Assembly (NCBI RefSeq): GCF_000247815.1 | Contig: NC_021674.1 | Coordinates: 83,010,513-83,074,512 of the forward strand | Direction of reading: 5' to 3' | DNA from: Ficedula albicollis | Taxonomy: Eukaryota; Chordata; Aves; Passeriformes; Muscicapidae | Length of the DNA stretch: 64,000 bases | Part shown: piece after piece, positions 38,493 through 50,355 of the stretch | Position numbering within the stretch: the first letter of the stretch is position 1 | How the letters are laid out: every line of letters starts with the position of its first letter | Program-made: the position numbers and the translations under genes | Notes under the pieces: generated by a model | The model's database searches: none | What the model was told of the DNA's origin: nothing | What the model saw: the letters and a program-made list of their open reading frames with translations, nothing else

Positions 38493-40384
38493 AAAAACCC
38501 CAAAAGACCAAGTATATTATGAGCCTAAATGGATTTTGAATTGATGTTATAATTTCTTTTATGATTAAGCATGCTGTCTAAAGCTGATTTGTTTGTGGTT
38601 TTGGTTGTTTGAGTCTTGCATTTGGGAATAATAGCAGCGTTCTGTGACTTTTTCCCCATGTATATTGTCAACTACATTTTCAGTGTTAGCTTAATGCTTT
38701 TGCTTGTTCATTTGTTGAAAAAACTACTTTTTTCTCTCCTCCCTTGACTACTTTTCAGACCCCTTTCATGAAAGCCCAAAATCCATCGTAACCATCTATT
38801 CCCCTAGAAAGCTGAAGGACATAATTGAGAAAGCCATAGACTTCAAGAAGAGATAGAAGGGTCAAAAACATGTTCTTAGCAGTGATCAAGAGGAGAAAAA
38901 AAAAGGTGGTTGGAGAAACAGTTACTATCAGGAATATGATCTAGGAATTCCATGCCCTTATTTCTGTAAGGGCATGGGACCAGTTCCATGTAATTGCTAG
39001 GGCAGGGCTTCCTTCTTTCTCTCAGCTCGAGTAGCTGGTTGGGGTTGGATTTGCCAGGAAGGATTAAGGGTATGATTAGATGACTGAGCAAGTGACTTAA
39101 AGGGAGGTTCCAGGCTGAGTCCAGGGGAACTATTAAGATTAATAACTCAGGACACAATCCAGGAAAGGAGTGTGGAAATCTCAAAATGTGGGTGAAGAGA
39201 CCAGTGTCATTTGGGGAGGGGGAATAGGAGACTGTGGCATGAAAAGAAGATTTGTGAAACACTGTATGAAAATATTTCTTTAGAGGAGCTGTTTAATTTG
39301 AATGTACTGGCCTAAGGAATAGAAGGCTTTGCTGACTTTGGGTGAGAATGACTGTACTTGGTGCTCAAGAGTACAAAGGAGGCAGGGCCATCCCAGGCCA
39401 CGTGGGACTGCTTTGGAACAGCAACTATTTACAGCTGTTGCAGTTAATAAGATTACAGACTTTTTCCATCGGTAGGAAAGGAGAGAGATGCAAACTTTCA
39501 CTTTAACGTAGCATCTTGTTCAGGAGCAACATCAATTGTAGCCTTTATCAATTGGGTCAGAAGTGTAAGGCAGTGAGGATGGAGAAGATGGGAAACTTAG
39601 AGCTACTTGCCTGAAAAGTGAGCAGTGGAGCAGTTTCCTGGAGAACACCAATTGCCATAAACATTTTTGCTAGGAGATCTGGGACTAATTTAAAATTGTC
39701 CAGGAAGTTCAGGTTCTTTTTCAGTCCAGGGAACAGAACCAGAACCTAGCACATTTCTTCTTCCCTTGTTTTTTCCCCCATGCAGAACCCAAATATGACC
39801 AAAGGATCCTGAGTACTTGTGCTTGAGAAAAGTTCACTGGGGTGCTTAGCAGAATGCTCTGAGTGCAAGTAGTCCCTTGTAGCTGAGGATTTGTGCCAAA
39901 GCTGGAGGCAAGTAGAATCCCAGTGAAAGTGCTTCAGAGGGTGATGATGGGGAAAGAGAATGAAGGGTGAGATTAAGGTTCATGAAGTCTGTTTCACAGA
40001 AACAAAGCAGAACATGTTCCTAAACTTTCGGAGGGCTGGTTGAACATCCAGTTTGGTGATTTGGCACAATATTTGTCTTGCAGATACAATTTTCTTCTCA
40101 CGGGAACAGTTTTTTCAGTCTATGGCCATGACTGGGTAAAACACAAGGATTAGACAGGGAGAAATACTCTGGAAATGGGAAAGCTGTCGAACTAGGCTGG
40201 CTGTCTTGTGGCAGAAACACAAAGAAAAAACCTGTGGCAGAAGCAGCACTTGGAGAAACTGATTATGGAAGTACAGAATGTTAATGCCTAGATCATATGA
40301 GACTGCTGTCAACTAAACTGAGCAATAGGAGCATCCCAGTTTGCTTGATTCATTTGACATTTAATTGCCACTTAGTGAAGGGAG

Positions 40385-40488
40385 GAGATTTATTAGTGAA
40401 GAAAACAAAATGCTTGGTATTGAAGGCAATTTGCCAGAGATTTATTAGTGAAGAAAACAAAATGCTTGCTATTGAAGGCAATTTGCTG
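40385..40488. repeat. Tandem duplication, 2 x 52 bp
   Basis: Copies start at 40385 and 40437 (gagatttattagtgaagaaa), with one substitution (tggtatt/tgctatt) before the ends. It lies in ELOVL4 intron 1. Confidence 0.95.
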
Positions 40489-41235
40489 GGTGTTTGAGGG
40501 AAATTCTACCTCCCATTTCATCATCAGGATATTTTATCAGATTGTACAACTCAAAAGACATAATCTGAACTAAACAGATACTAAGCATTTTTGGAAATGG
40601 AAACATCATTCAGAAAAGTACATTAGTGAAGGGGAAATATCTACTTAGAGTTCTTGGTTCACTGAGCTTCAAGACTTTGACGAGAAAGTAGCATCAAGCA
40701 AAATTAACTCTATGGATGAGGAGCTGAGTTATGAGTGGAAGACTTCTCTTTCCTAAAATGACGGAGGAGAAGTTGTAGGGATGATGTGCAAATCTCAGCT
40801 CCAGCAAAGAAATGAAACAGAAAAAAACCTTCAAAGAGCACCAGAAAGAATGTGATACAAACTTCTGTTTGAACACTCTCAGCATATTCCAGAAGGAAAA
40901 GGAAGTGTGTAGACAAAATGACAAGAACATAACTGAATGTTTGAAAACTGTGTAGGTAGCATGTCTTGAAATCTTTAAAGGAAATAAGTTGTTATGAATC
41001 CTCTTAAAGGAGAATCTGTGGGAAAAGCTCTGGAAACAGCTGTGTACAGAATTTAACCAAGCTGTTTGCATTACATTAGTACCTACTGCAGAAGGCCAAA
41101 TGACTAGATGTTAAAAATTCAGCACATGGTAAATTGCTATTGGGGAGCTCTCAGCAAATCATGTTTTTCAGCTGAGGCGTTATGAGTGTAAATCAGTATG
41201 TGCTCCTGGAACCCCATACTGCAACCAGAGGTGAA

Positions 41236-41376
41236 GAACTATTGAGCAGTTGAAATATCCTTGGCATGAAACAGGTGTAGTCATCCTGGAGACTCCACTG
41301 ATTACGTGTGAACTATTGAGCAGTTGAAATATCCTTGGCATATAGTCATCCTGGAGACTCCACTGGTTACGTGGAT
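41236..41376. repeat. Tandem duplication, unit 74 bp, second copy with a 10-12 bp deletion
   Basis: Copies start at 41236 and 41310 (gaactattgagcagttgaaa). The second lacks about 11 bp (gaaacaggtg region) and has one substitution (gattacg/ggttacg). It lies in intron 1. Confidence 0.95.
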
Positions 41377-42954
41377 TGATCAAGGATAGTGGCTGAACTC
41401 TTTTTCATAGGTAGCTGTCTCTGCTTGGAGTACCTTGACCAGGAGTGTTGGTGGTTGTCACCCTGCACTGATGCTGTGCTCAGGGTGAAGAGGCATGTAG
41501 CCACAGGGCTGTGGTTATAGATCTGAACAACCAGAAGAGGTTGTATTCAGGGCAGCTATGCTATGCTGTCCTGTGCAACCAGGGAAGAGTGTCAAAGGCT
41601 GCATAAGGACAGGTAGTAGAGGAAGCTTAGGGAACATAGGATGTAGTTCCTTTTAAGGTCTTGTAGATCAGGAGTGATGAGTAGTGGGTGAGGCAAGACT
41701 CCACTCTTTCCTCTGCCAGTCTAGACAGGTTTTTGTAGTTACTTGATTCGAATGGATTAGGAGAGCACTTAGATAAAAGGTGAATGAATGAAAATACTCC
41801 AACACTTAATGGAGAGGACTTTGAGAGGAAGAATTTGCTAGGATGCAAGGCTAAGGGAGGAGACTGTTGTGTGTACTGAAGAGTTTTTTGAGGTAAGGCA
41901 AGTGGAGTTGCCAAAAAAGGCCTGAATGGCTTGGAAAACTGGAGCTAAATGAGAGTTTATTTTTCTAAGAAGAATCAACCATTAGAAGAATGACAGCTTT
42001 GGCTTTTAAAGGATGTTGGTATGAGTGGAGTGTTCCTGGAGCATGGAAGCTGTGACAGTGTGATTTTGAGGATGGATCTGATCCATAAGGTAGGACTTCT
42101 CTCTGACTGGTAAATATATGACAAGGCTTCACTTTCTCAGGCTGTATTTGGAAACCAAGTTGGAGCTACCATTGCACTTCATAAGGAACTCTTTGAGTGG
42201 GACTGTCTGACTGACACCTCATTTAGGAGGATGTAGATGCTGAACAGTTACTGGATCTTGTGTGGTGACAAGTGGGTACAACTATGCTCAGTGTTGTCAA
42301 ACGCGAGTGCTAAGTGTATGAACCTCAAAGTCTCGTGGAATTTTAAGGATGTAAATGAAGGCAGCTCTGAAATTCAGGCTTGGCAATACTTAGGTGTTAG
42401 CTCTGTTGGGGTTTTGAGTACTGCACCCTAGCTTGTAGGCAAAGCAATAAGTAGCTGCAAGGCAAGCCTAGAGATGAAGAGAGTGCAACAGTGGTTTGTG
42501 TTAACTCCCTTTGTGTGTGCTTGGATCTTAAGATAAGCATGAGCTAGATTACCTTTCTCTCATGGAAGGAGAGGGAGAATACCTCAGTTTGGCTTACAGT
42601 TGATGCAAGATAGTGACATGTCTGTGAGCATCAAATGCTCTTGGTTTTGTTTTGCTTATGTGCCCACAACTCCACTTCTTTCTTTAGGTACTTGAATAAT
42701 TTCAGTGGTTTGATCTCTAACTCCTGTCCTGGAGTGTTCACTTTCTCTGTGGCATTGCATCTGCTTGTACCATGGGATTCTTCCCTTACATTGTGTTTGC
42801 ATGGCAAGGTTTTGGTACTAGGGGGGCTATGCTAGAAGCTTCCCCCATGTTCAACAGAGCCAATGCCAACCCATTCCAAGATGGGCCCACTGCTGGCCAA
42901 GGCTGAGCCAATCAACAGCAGTAGTAAAATCTCTGTGACAACAATCACACCATC

Positions 42955-43545
42955 AAAAGCAGCATGGCCAGCAGATTGAGGCAGGTGAATCTGTCCCTCT
43001 ACTCCACTCTTGTGAGACTCTACCTCGAGTACAGCTTCCACCTCTGGGGTCCCAGCACAAAAAGGACAATGACCTATTGGAGCAAATCTAGAGCAGGGCC
43101 ACCAAGTTGGTTAGACAGATGGAACACTTCTCCTATGAGGAAGGGTTAGGAGAATTGGAATTCTTCAGCCTGGAAGAGAAGGTTTTGGGGTGATCTAATT
43201 GTGTCCTTCCAGTGTCTAAAAGGAGCCTACAAGAAAAATGGAAAGAAATTTTTTACAAGGGCATGTAGTGAGAAGATAGGGGGAATGGCTTCAAACAGAA
43301 AGAGTGGAGGTTTAGATTGGAAATTTTAGGAAAAAATTCTTTACTCTGAGGATGGTGAGATACTGAAACAGGTTGCCCAGAAAAGCTGTGATGGTCTGTC
43401 CCTGGGAATGTTTAAAGCCAGGTTGGATGGGGCTCTAAACAACCCAGTCTAGTGGGATATGTCACTGTTCATGACAGAGTTGTTGAAAGTGGATGATCTT
43501 TAATGTCCCTTTCCAAACCAGACCATACTATGATTCTACAATAAT
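42955..43545 (+). mobile_element. CR1 LINE 3' portion, sense to ELOVL4, 5'-truncated
   Basis: About 590 bp match the C-terminal part of CR1 ORF2 and its 3' end. Blocks are cagattgaggcaggtgaatc at 42971, the segment giving a LYSTLVR.YLEY-like translation near 43000, a pair of blocks at 43255-43400, and the terminal ctatgattctac at 43529. Frameshifts and stops break the frame. It abuts the LTR that follows. Confidence 0.93.
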
Positions 43546-44392
43546 ATATTTAAGAAGAGGAAAAGAAAAATGGCACAGAAATAATTGCAGCCAGAGAAGA
43601 GAAGAGTGAGAATATGTGAGACAAACCACTCTGCAGACATGGAGGTCAGGGAAGGAAGGTGAGAGTTGTTCCAGATGCTGGAGTAGAGATTCCCCTGCAG
43701 CCCATGGGAAAGACCACTGTGAGGTACCAGTGCCCCTGATGCTTGTGGAGGTCCATAGGGCTGCAGAGATCCATCTGCAGCCTGTGGAGGAGCCTCACGC
43801 CAGAGCAGGTGGATGCCATAAGAAGGCTGTGACCCTATGGGAAGCCTGTGCTGGAGCAGACTCCTGGCAGGAAGGATCCCACACTGGATCAGTTTGTGAA
43901 TAACTGCAGACTATGAGAAGGACTCAGGCTGGAAAATTTCATGGAGGACTGTCTCCTGTGGGAGCAACCCCATGCTGGAGCAGGGCAAAGACTCCTTCTC
44001 CTAAGGAAGAGGCAGCATCAGAAACAGCGTGTGAACATCAGAAACAACTGACTGTGATCCTTATTCCCCATCTGTCATTGCCATTGGCAGGGAGAAGGTA
44101 GAGAATCAGGAGTGAAGTTAAGCCTGGGAAGAAGGGAGAGTTGGGGAGAAAGGTGCTTTTCAGGTTTGTTCTACTTCTCATTATACAACTCACATTTTGA
44201 TTGGTAATAAATTCAAGTAATCTCCCCAAGTCACATCTGTTTTGTCCATGACAGTAAACGGTTTGTGACCTCTCCCTGTCCTTTACTCATGAGCCTTTTT
44301 TTCTGTTTTCTCTACCTGGTCCAGCTGAGAGGGAAGTGATAGAGCAGCTTTGGTGGGTACCTGACCTCCAGCCAGGGTCCAACCACCACATC
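43546..44392 (+). mobile_element. ERVL-type LTR with a little internal sequence, sense to ELOVL4
   Basis: The block matches the avian ERVL 3' internal/LTR type from memory. A GC-richer part has the recurring phrases gcagcccatgggaaag, ctgcagcctgtggaggag and ccatgctggagcaggg (43690-43990). Then come a segment with ggtaataaattcaagtaa at 44203 (polyadenylation hexamer AATAAA at 44206-44211), a ctgttttgtccatgacagta block at 44240, and the end gtccaaccaccaca near 44389. No retroviral gene is present. Its left edge directly touches the CR1 tail. As a sense LTR inside intron 1 it could in principle supply a promoter or a premature poly(A) site; nothing here shows that it does. Confidence 0.8.
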
Positions 44393-44557
44393 CCCAGTTT
44401 CACTCTCGGTTTCAGCACGATCATGAACTCTTGGTTCTGCTTGGTTTCTTTCCCTCATATTTTCCTATTCCTGTTACCTTTTTCTGCAGTATCTAAAGAG
44501 TGTTCTTCCAGCTCTTGCATATGTAATGCTTAGTTCACATGCTTGACTATGGTGTTC

Positions 44558-44620
44558 TTTTTTTTTTTTTTTTTTTTTTCCCCCCCCCCCCCCCCCCCTT
44601 TTTTTTTTTTTTTTTTTTTT
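44558..44620. repeat. T22-C19-T22 homopolymer sandwich
   Basis: A run of 22 T (44558-44579), 19 C (44580-44598) and 22 T (44599-44620) sits 166 bp after the LTR end. The symmetry is odd for natural slippage. The phenylalanine/proline frame here is not a gene. Confidence 0.95.
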
Positions 44621-45203
44621 CCTGCTTATAGATATTATCTCCTTGATTCCCTCTCAAGAAAAATTGTTTTATTGCTTTCTAAATGTTCCTGGAATATTGC
44701 TGGAAGAAGTGAATTTATAACCCATGTCTTTCACTTTTTCTGTTGAGCCAGCAAATCTTCCCTCTGATGTGATTTTATGTCCTTCTATTTTTAGAATATC
44801 ATTGTAACACCTTGTTTTTAAATGATTTGAGGCAGCATAAATAAAAGAAGAAAGTAGTTAACAGTTAAATTGACTAGCTGGGCTGTAAATAGGAGACTTC
44901 ATAATCATATTTTCTACGGTTTAATATTTAGTGTTTACCAGGAACAGATGTGCCCAATAGAAATACTCATACACAGAGTACCTCAAAATGATTTGATAAT
45001 TAGGTCAGGGGTTTTTTCTGCTCTGTCCAATCTCCATTTCAGTGACCCCTGAATTATTTACCCAGACTGAGAAACTTTATTGCAGAAACCATTGGAGAAG
45101 CTTGGGGGCCATGTGTTACAGTGGAAGGTAATGCAACTGTAGAAGTGAAAAGACTGAGTTGTAGCAGTTGTTTGGACATAGATCTTATGTAGCTTCCAAA
45201 CCC

Positions 45204-45389
45204 ATGATTTTGCTACTATGTACTTAGTGAATGAAAGATTCAGACACTGATCATCCTTTTCATCATTTTTGGGTTATGATTTTGCTACTATGTACTTAGT
45301 GAATGAAAGATTCAGACACTGATCATCCTTTCCATCTTTTTTGGGTTAAGTCAGACACTGATCATCCTTTTCATCATTTTTGGGTTAAC
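45204..45389. repeat. Tandem duplication, unit 72 bp, plus a partial third copy
   Basis: Copies start at 45204 and 45276 (atgattttgctactatgtac). The last 39 bp recur a third time from about 45350 (tcagacactgatcatccttt). The third partial copy matches copy 1 better than copy 2 (catcattttt, not catctttttt). It lies in intron 1. Confidence 0.95.
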
Positions 45390-46256
45390 ATTTTGTCATT
45401 TACTTCTTATTTTGAAAATTAGTATTTCAAAATTAGTTTGTTTGGTTTTTTTTTTTTTTGGTATTTGGTTTCTCATCCCTGTTTTGTCATTTTTGTTGAT
45501 GTTAAAGGGATGTTGAGGAATTAAGTTCTAAATGTTTTAGTATTTTGTTTTTCTTTGGAGGCCTTGACTGATGTATTTGTGTTAAACTAACAGAAGACCT
45601 AATATATCTCACAGCTTTAAATTTACTTCTGCCTCTGAACTTTGAAGAGCTAATGCATTTCGGTAACTCCTTTTGTAGTTTTTAATCAAAACAAAATTCT
45701 CATCTCATTCATCCTTCTGTAAAACTAAAGTGATGAGGAGCATCCTTGTGATAATGCAAACAGGAAAAACAGGTAGTTTATCAGACAGCCTTCTCTGCAG
45801 CTTCTTGCAAATTTTCTCCAGTAGCTTTCTGGTATTATTTTTTGGGTAGATATCATTTGACTTTGCTGGTTTTCATCCATGCTTAAGCACTGCATTTAAA
45901 ACTCTCTAAATGTTCATCTGCAACCCTGAATAAGTCTGTTACAGGAGCAGCAGTGCAAGTTGCTTACATCTGCTATGTAGTTAAGCACCACTGTCCTTCC
46001 AGTGTGTTAGCACATTTGCAAGACATATATCAGTGCTGAATTTATTCTCCTGTGTGTGCTGAGTATGTAACACTTGACTCTGCAGTGGATAAGACCTTGT
46101 AGAATTATTATTGACATGATGTTAATAATCTTTCACGTTTTTCTATGAACTTACATTTAAACTGAGGGAATCCTAACAATTCTGATTATGGAGAAATCAT
46201 CATATCCTAAGATCATCCCCTTCAGCATTATAAAACTCTGGGTGGGCCAATGGACT

Positions 46257-46527
46257 AATCTGTTATTGCAACAGCGAATGTGCATAAATCCTGTGTTTGT
46301 ATTACTGCTTACTGATACCCTGACAACTATTTTCATTGTGCCAAACCCCAGCACTTCTGTGCTGCTTACTGATACCCTGACAACTATTTTCATAGTGCCA
46401 AACCCCAGCACTTTTGTGTCAAATCTGTTATTGCAACAGCGAATGTGCATAAATCCTGTGTTTGTATTACTGCTTACTGATACCCTGACAACTATTTTCA
46501 TTGTGCCAAACCCCAGCACTTCTGTGC
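46257..46527. repeat. Nested duplication with the order A-B-B'-A-B
   Basis: Unit A (49 bp, aatctgttattgcaacagcg) is at 46257 and 46422. Unit B (about 57 bp, tgcttactgataccctgaca) is at 46306, 46363 and 46471. The first and last A-B blocks look identical, while the middle B' has two substitutions (tcatagtg, cttttgtg). The order implies a B duplication followed by duplication of A-B. Open frames of 114-139 codons on both strands come from the repetition. Confidence 0.95.
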
Positions 46528-48240
46528 AATGACATGTCCAGTCTGAGCTCTGAAAAATAATTTTGGCGAAAACCACAAAAGTTTGAATAAAAGATTCAGT
46601 AGAAGAAAAGCTTCGTGAAGTGTTTTGTTCAGTACTTTTATTGCTTTAGAAATACAGAGACATAGACTGGATCATAAAGCCTGCAAAAATTTTATAAAAT
46701 TACATTGTGTAGTAGGGCTGGAGGTTTTGTTTGCTTTCATCTTTTTACTCCATAACTTATAATATTTAAGAAAAAGCATGCAGGTATCACTGCACTGGGA
46801 ATGCATCTTGCATTTGTGATGTTTGAAAAAGATTTGGCAACCAGAAGAATGCTTCGTGCCTCAAGGGCTTGTATCTTACAAATCTCTTGTAAGCTTCAAT
46901 GAGGATTATATTTTTATTATTCCTTGAAGCAGAGCATTTGTACTGTCCCCACAAATCATCATAATCAATGGAGGAGATAAATATAATTTGAGCAAGGTAA
47001 TCTCTTTGGACTTGAAAATCCTGAGACTCGATGGTAAATTGTCATGTCTCCTGAACTTCATAGTAATTCCATTATTTTCCTTCCCTTGAAACACGTGTAT
47101 CTTAGGCACAAAGACAATATGGTATTAATGACTGAATGATGGGAGTCCTGAGAAGGCTGAAATGCTGGTCAGAATAACAGGAAGGCTAGTTAAAATACAT
47201 CTGGCCTTTTAACAGCAAATTGGGATTAGGCCTTCCTGTTACTTTAATGGGAGTTTATGAAACACATGCATGTTACACAGGTATGCATTAGCTGCAGGAG
47301 ATGTTCCTCTTAGCTGTGTGGCATTTTGATTTAGTGTTGCTGGACACAGCTTTAAAGAAGACTAAGCAGTCAATGACAAAGCCCTGAAATTCAAAACAAA
47401 GCCACAACTGGTTATGTGTGGTACCTGTTAGTCTTGCCTTGTAGTCCTCTTGGTTTTGGGGCAGGCATCTCTCATTTTTGACCACAACAGGATTTTGTAT
47501 AGCAAACTTAGTATATGTGGGTTTCATTGTTTTGATTTTCAGGATATGTGCTCTCATTATTCATTGTGCTTGAGGCTGAATACTTTTATTCTTGCACCTT
47601 AGTTTTATGTTTTATGGCTTGTTAAAATGACAATGCTTTCCCGTAAAACTGTGATATCTCTTGTTCTTGACCCAAACAAATGATGGGTCTAGGAAGGATA
47701 ATTATAGTGAACTAGTTAAAATTTAATCCTAATTTCTTTGGCTGTAGGGAGCAATGTTATGCAGTGGGTCCAGTTAACATTTTACAGCAAGCTGCTATAT
47801 GTTCTACTGGACTTGCTGCCTCTGAAAAGACATATCCTCTATTAAAATAGAATATTCTTCTAAGAAAGGTTTCTTAGCTTATACATATGTTAATGGAAGC
47901 TTCACAGCCTTGCTTTGTAGATGATACTAGATTCTTTCTGAGTTAGGTACAGGTACCTTTGACCCTGTCAATCCTTAGAAATACCCATAGTGCCAGAAGA
48001 CTGCAGACATTGCCAAGTATGATAGATAAGAAAGAAGCATAAGCTGGCCATTCTTTTCTATCCCAATCATTTTGCTTCCCTGCAGCAATCTATCTGCACA
48101 ATCCCTCCTAAGATACCCTGAACCTTTCTTTTGCCTGAAGCATGGATGAGGCTATAGGGTTAGCATTTTAGTTCATACAGTAGCTTCAATCTGCTATTAC
48201 AGCATTTTTTATTTAAGAAAACACTTTATAAACTGAGATT

Positions 48241-48508
48241 ATTAGCAATAGGACAAGAGGAAATGGCCTCAAGCTGTACAGGGGGAGTTTCAGGTTGGGC
48301 ATCAGGAAAAATTTCTTCACTGGAAGGGTGGTTAGACATTGGAATTGGCTGCCCCAGAAGTGGTGGAGTCACCATCCCTGGAGGTGTTCAAGAAATGACT
48401 GGACATGGCACTTAGGTGCTGTGGTTTAATTGACATGGAGCTGTTCAGTCATAGGATGGACTCGATGAAGGTCTTTTCCAGCTTTAATGGTTCTGTAATT
48501 CCATGAGT
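48241..48508 (+). mobile_element. CR1 LINE 3' end, sense to ELOVL4, 5'-truncated
   Basis: Starting at ataggacaagaggaaatggc (48248), the sequence follows the CR1 3' end closely: a caggaaaaatttcttcactg block, then caccatccctggaggtgttc, then ggactcgatgaaggtctttt, ending near ttctgtaattccatg. It is about 270 bp long and in intron 1. Confidence 0.95.
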
Positions 48509-50284
48509 TGAGGATTAGAGTGCAGTTTGTGTAATGAATAATGAATAGCAAAGCAGGTAAGTTAATTCAAGCAGTGATGACCTAAAAGAAAAATTTATTT
48601 GGAGCCATATGAACAGCTCTATTAAAGTAATATTAATTAATAGAGATGTTTTAATTCTGTAGATTTTCAATCCTATATACACAATCAAAAATATGTGGCC
48701 TCCTAATTTTCACTCTGCAATGCTGCTTTATTATCAGTCTTCAGTCTCCAACTGTGCAGCACAGGTAGTCATGTACTGTTTTAAAGGCTAATTTTATAGC
48801 TATAGCTGTTGTTGTTTTGAGGTGTTAGTCAAAGACTGAGCTTTTTTCTTGGAATTTCTAAAAACTAAAACTGCTAACAGCAAATCTACTTTTAAATTAT
48901 TCTGATGCATTACTCAATTTTAAGAGCATAGGGTCTAATCAGGTAGATGGTTATTCAAGTTTACTTTCAATGGGTCCAGTCTGCAGTGGTTGTGTAGCTA
49001 GAGTGAATCTTGTATTCACTTGTAAATATTTACATGTCTGAACCAGTATTTCTAATAAAAATGCCGGAGAGAAGTATATTGTATATTTATCTGTAGCCAG
49101 AGAGAAAAGGGGGAGGGAGGGGAGCACTAAAGCACTAAAATCACTGAAGGAATCTAGTATGAAAGCTTTGTAAACATTTTAAGATGTGTGAAGTTATGTT
49201 TCTCACCTGTTTTTTAATATGATATGTGCTTTCATTTTGTAATTATTTCAGTTACAGTGGTAGTGGAACTAACAAGGTGTGGGAAATTCATAGATAATTA
49301 AAACACTGTGGTTCATGGAACAGTACTCCAATTAGGTAATACTGCTTTGCCTTCCTTGTATTGTGGAGTTAAAAACTGACTTGTTTAAGGAAATCTTTGT
49401 TAAACTTGAGGTTGGCTTTGAGAGTACTTTTGCAAGAATAAAGGTGACCTGCAGAGAGCTCTCACAGAACCACTTTTAAATGCTCACCATCCTTTCTGCA
49501 GTCTCTTTAGAAATGTAATCGGACAGATGGATGTGCTGGATTGGCACTGTAAGTGTCTTTGCTCTGAGAATAGTATCAATAGCTATTAATAACTTTGAAA
49601 GTCTCTCCAGATAAATTAGTGAGTAGTGACCTTATAGCTAAGGAATACATATGTTGTTAAACTAAAAAATAAAGATTTTTCTAAGTAGTTATTTTGAACC
49701 CAACATGAATGCAGGGAATTGCCAAAATCATGTACTTTAGTATTGTATATTTTTTCTAAAAGTAATTTTAAAAGCAGAGATAATCACCATTGTACTGTTT
49801 CAGGATTTCTCTAGGTGAATGTCAAAGTGACTGTATTATGCATTTGTTTGTTTATTTTTAAAGTTTGTACTTCTTAGGGAAAGACAAAAATTGATGGTAG
49901 GCTAAGTAAAATGCAGGAAATTGAACCATCTAAAATCTTTTTTATCAGAAAGGAAATGCTGAACCATGTTTAACAGAAATGCTTGCATGTTAAAACAATT
50001 ACAGTATGTTTCTCAAAAGTGTATTGAGATTTTTAATGCTAGAACTCCATCACTGTAACCTTAATTATTGAAACTCATCTGGTCTTGCCATCCATATTTC
50101 AGTATAGGTTAATTATGTCCTCTTTGGACATTGCCAGACAGGATATTCAGTCCTTTTCACTGGTCCTGTTCTTCTTCTTGCTTTGAAGGAAGAAATCAAA
50201 GGGTTTTATGTATGTATTTATTGTTAATTTCCCCACAAAAAGAATTACATCCTGCAAAGGTAGGTACGTCAGGGCAATTTCAGT

Positions 50285-50355
50285 TATTTATATATATATA
50301 AATAATAATATATATACTTACATGTAATATATATACACACATATAAATATACAGA
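50285..50355. repeat. AT-rich imperfect microsatellite (TA/TAA/CA)
   Basis: Alternating ta, taa and ca motifs run for about 70 bp. Non-coding, in intron 1. Confidence 0.85.

Noticed and set aside
43616..44101. Open frames of 62-95 codons at the LTR
   Set aside because: They fall in the ERVL-type LTR/3' internal region and have no retroviral gene signature.
46157..46576. Open frames of 114 and 139 codons on opposite strands
   Set aside because: Both are generated by the nested A-B duplications. The repeated peptide simply reflects the repeated DNA.
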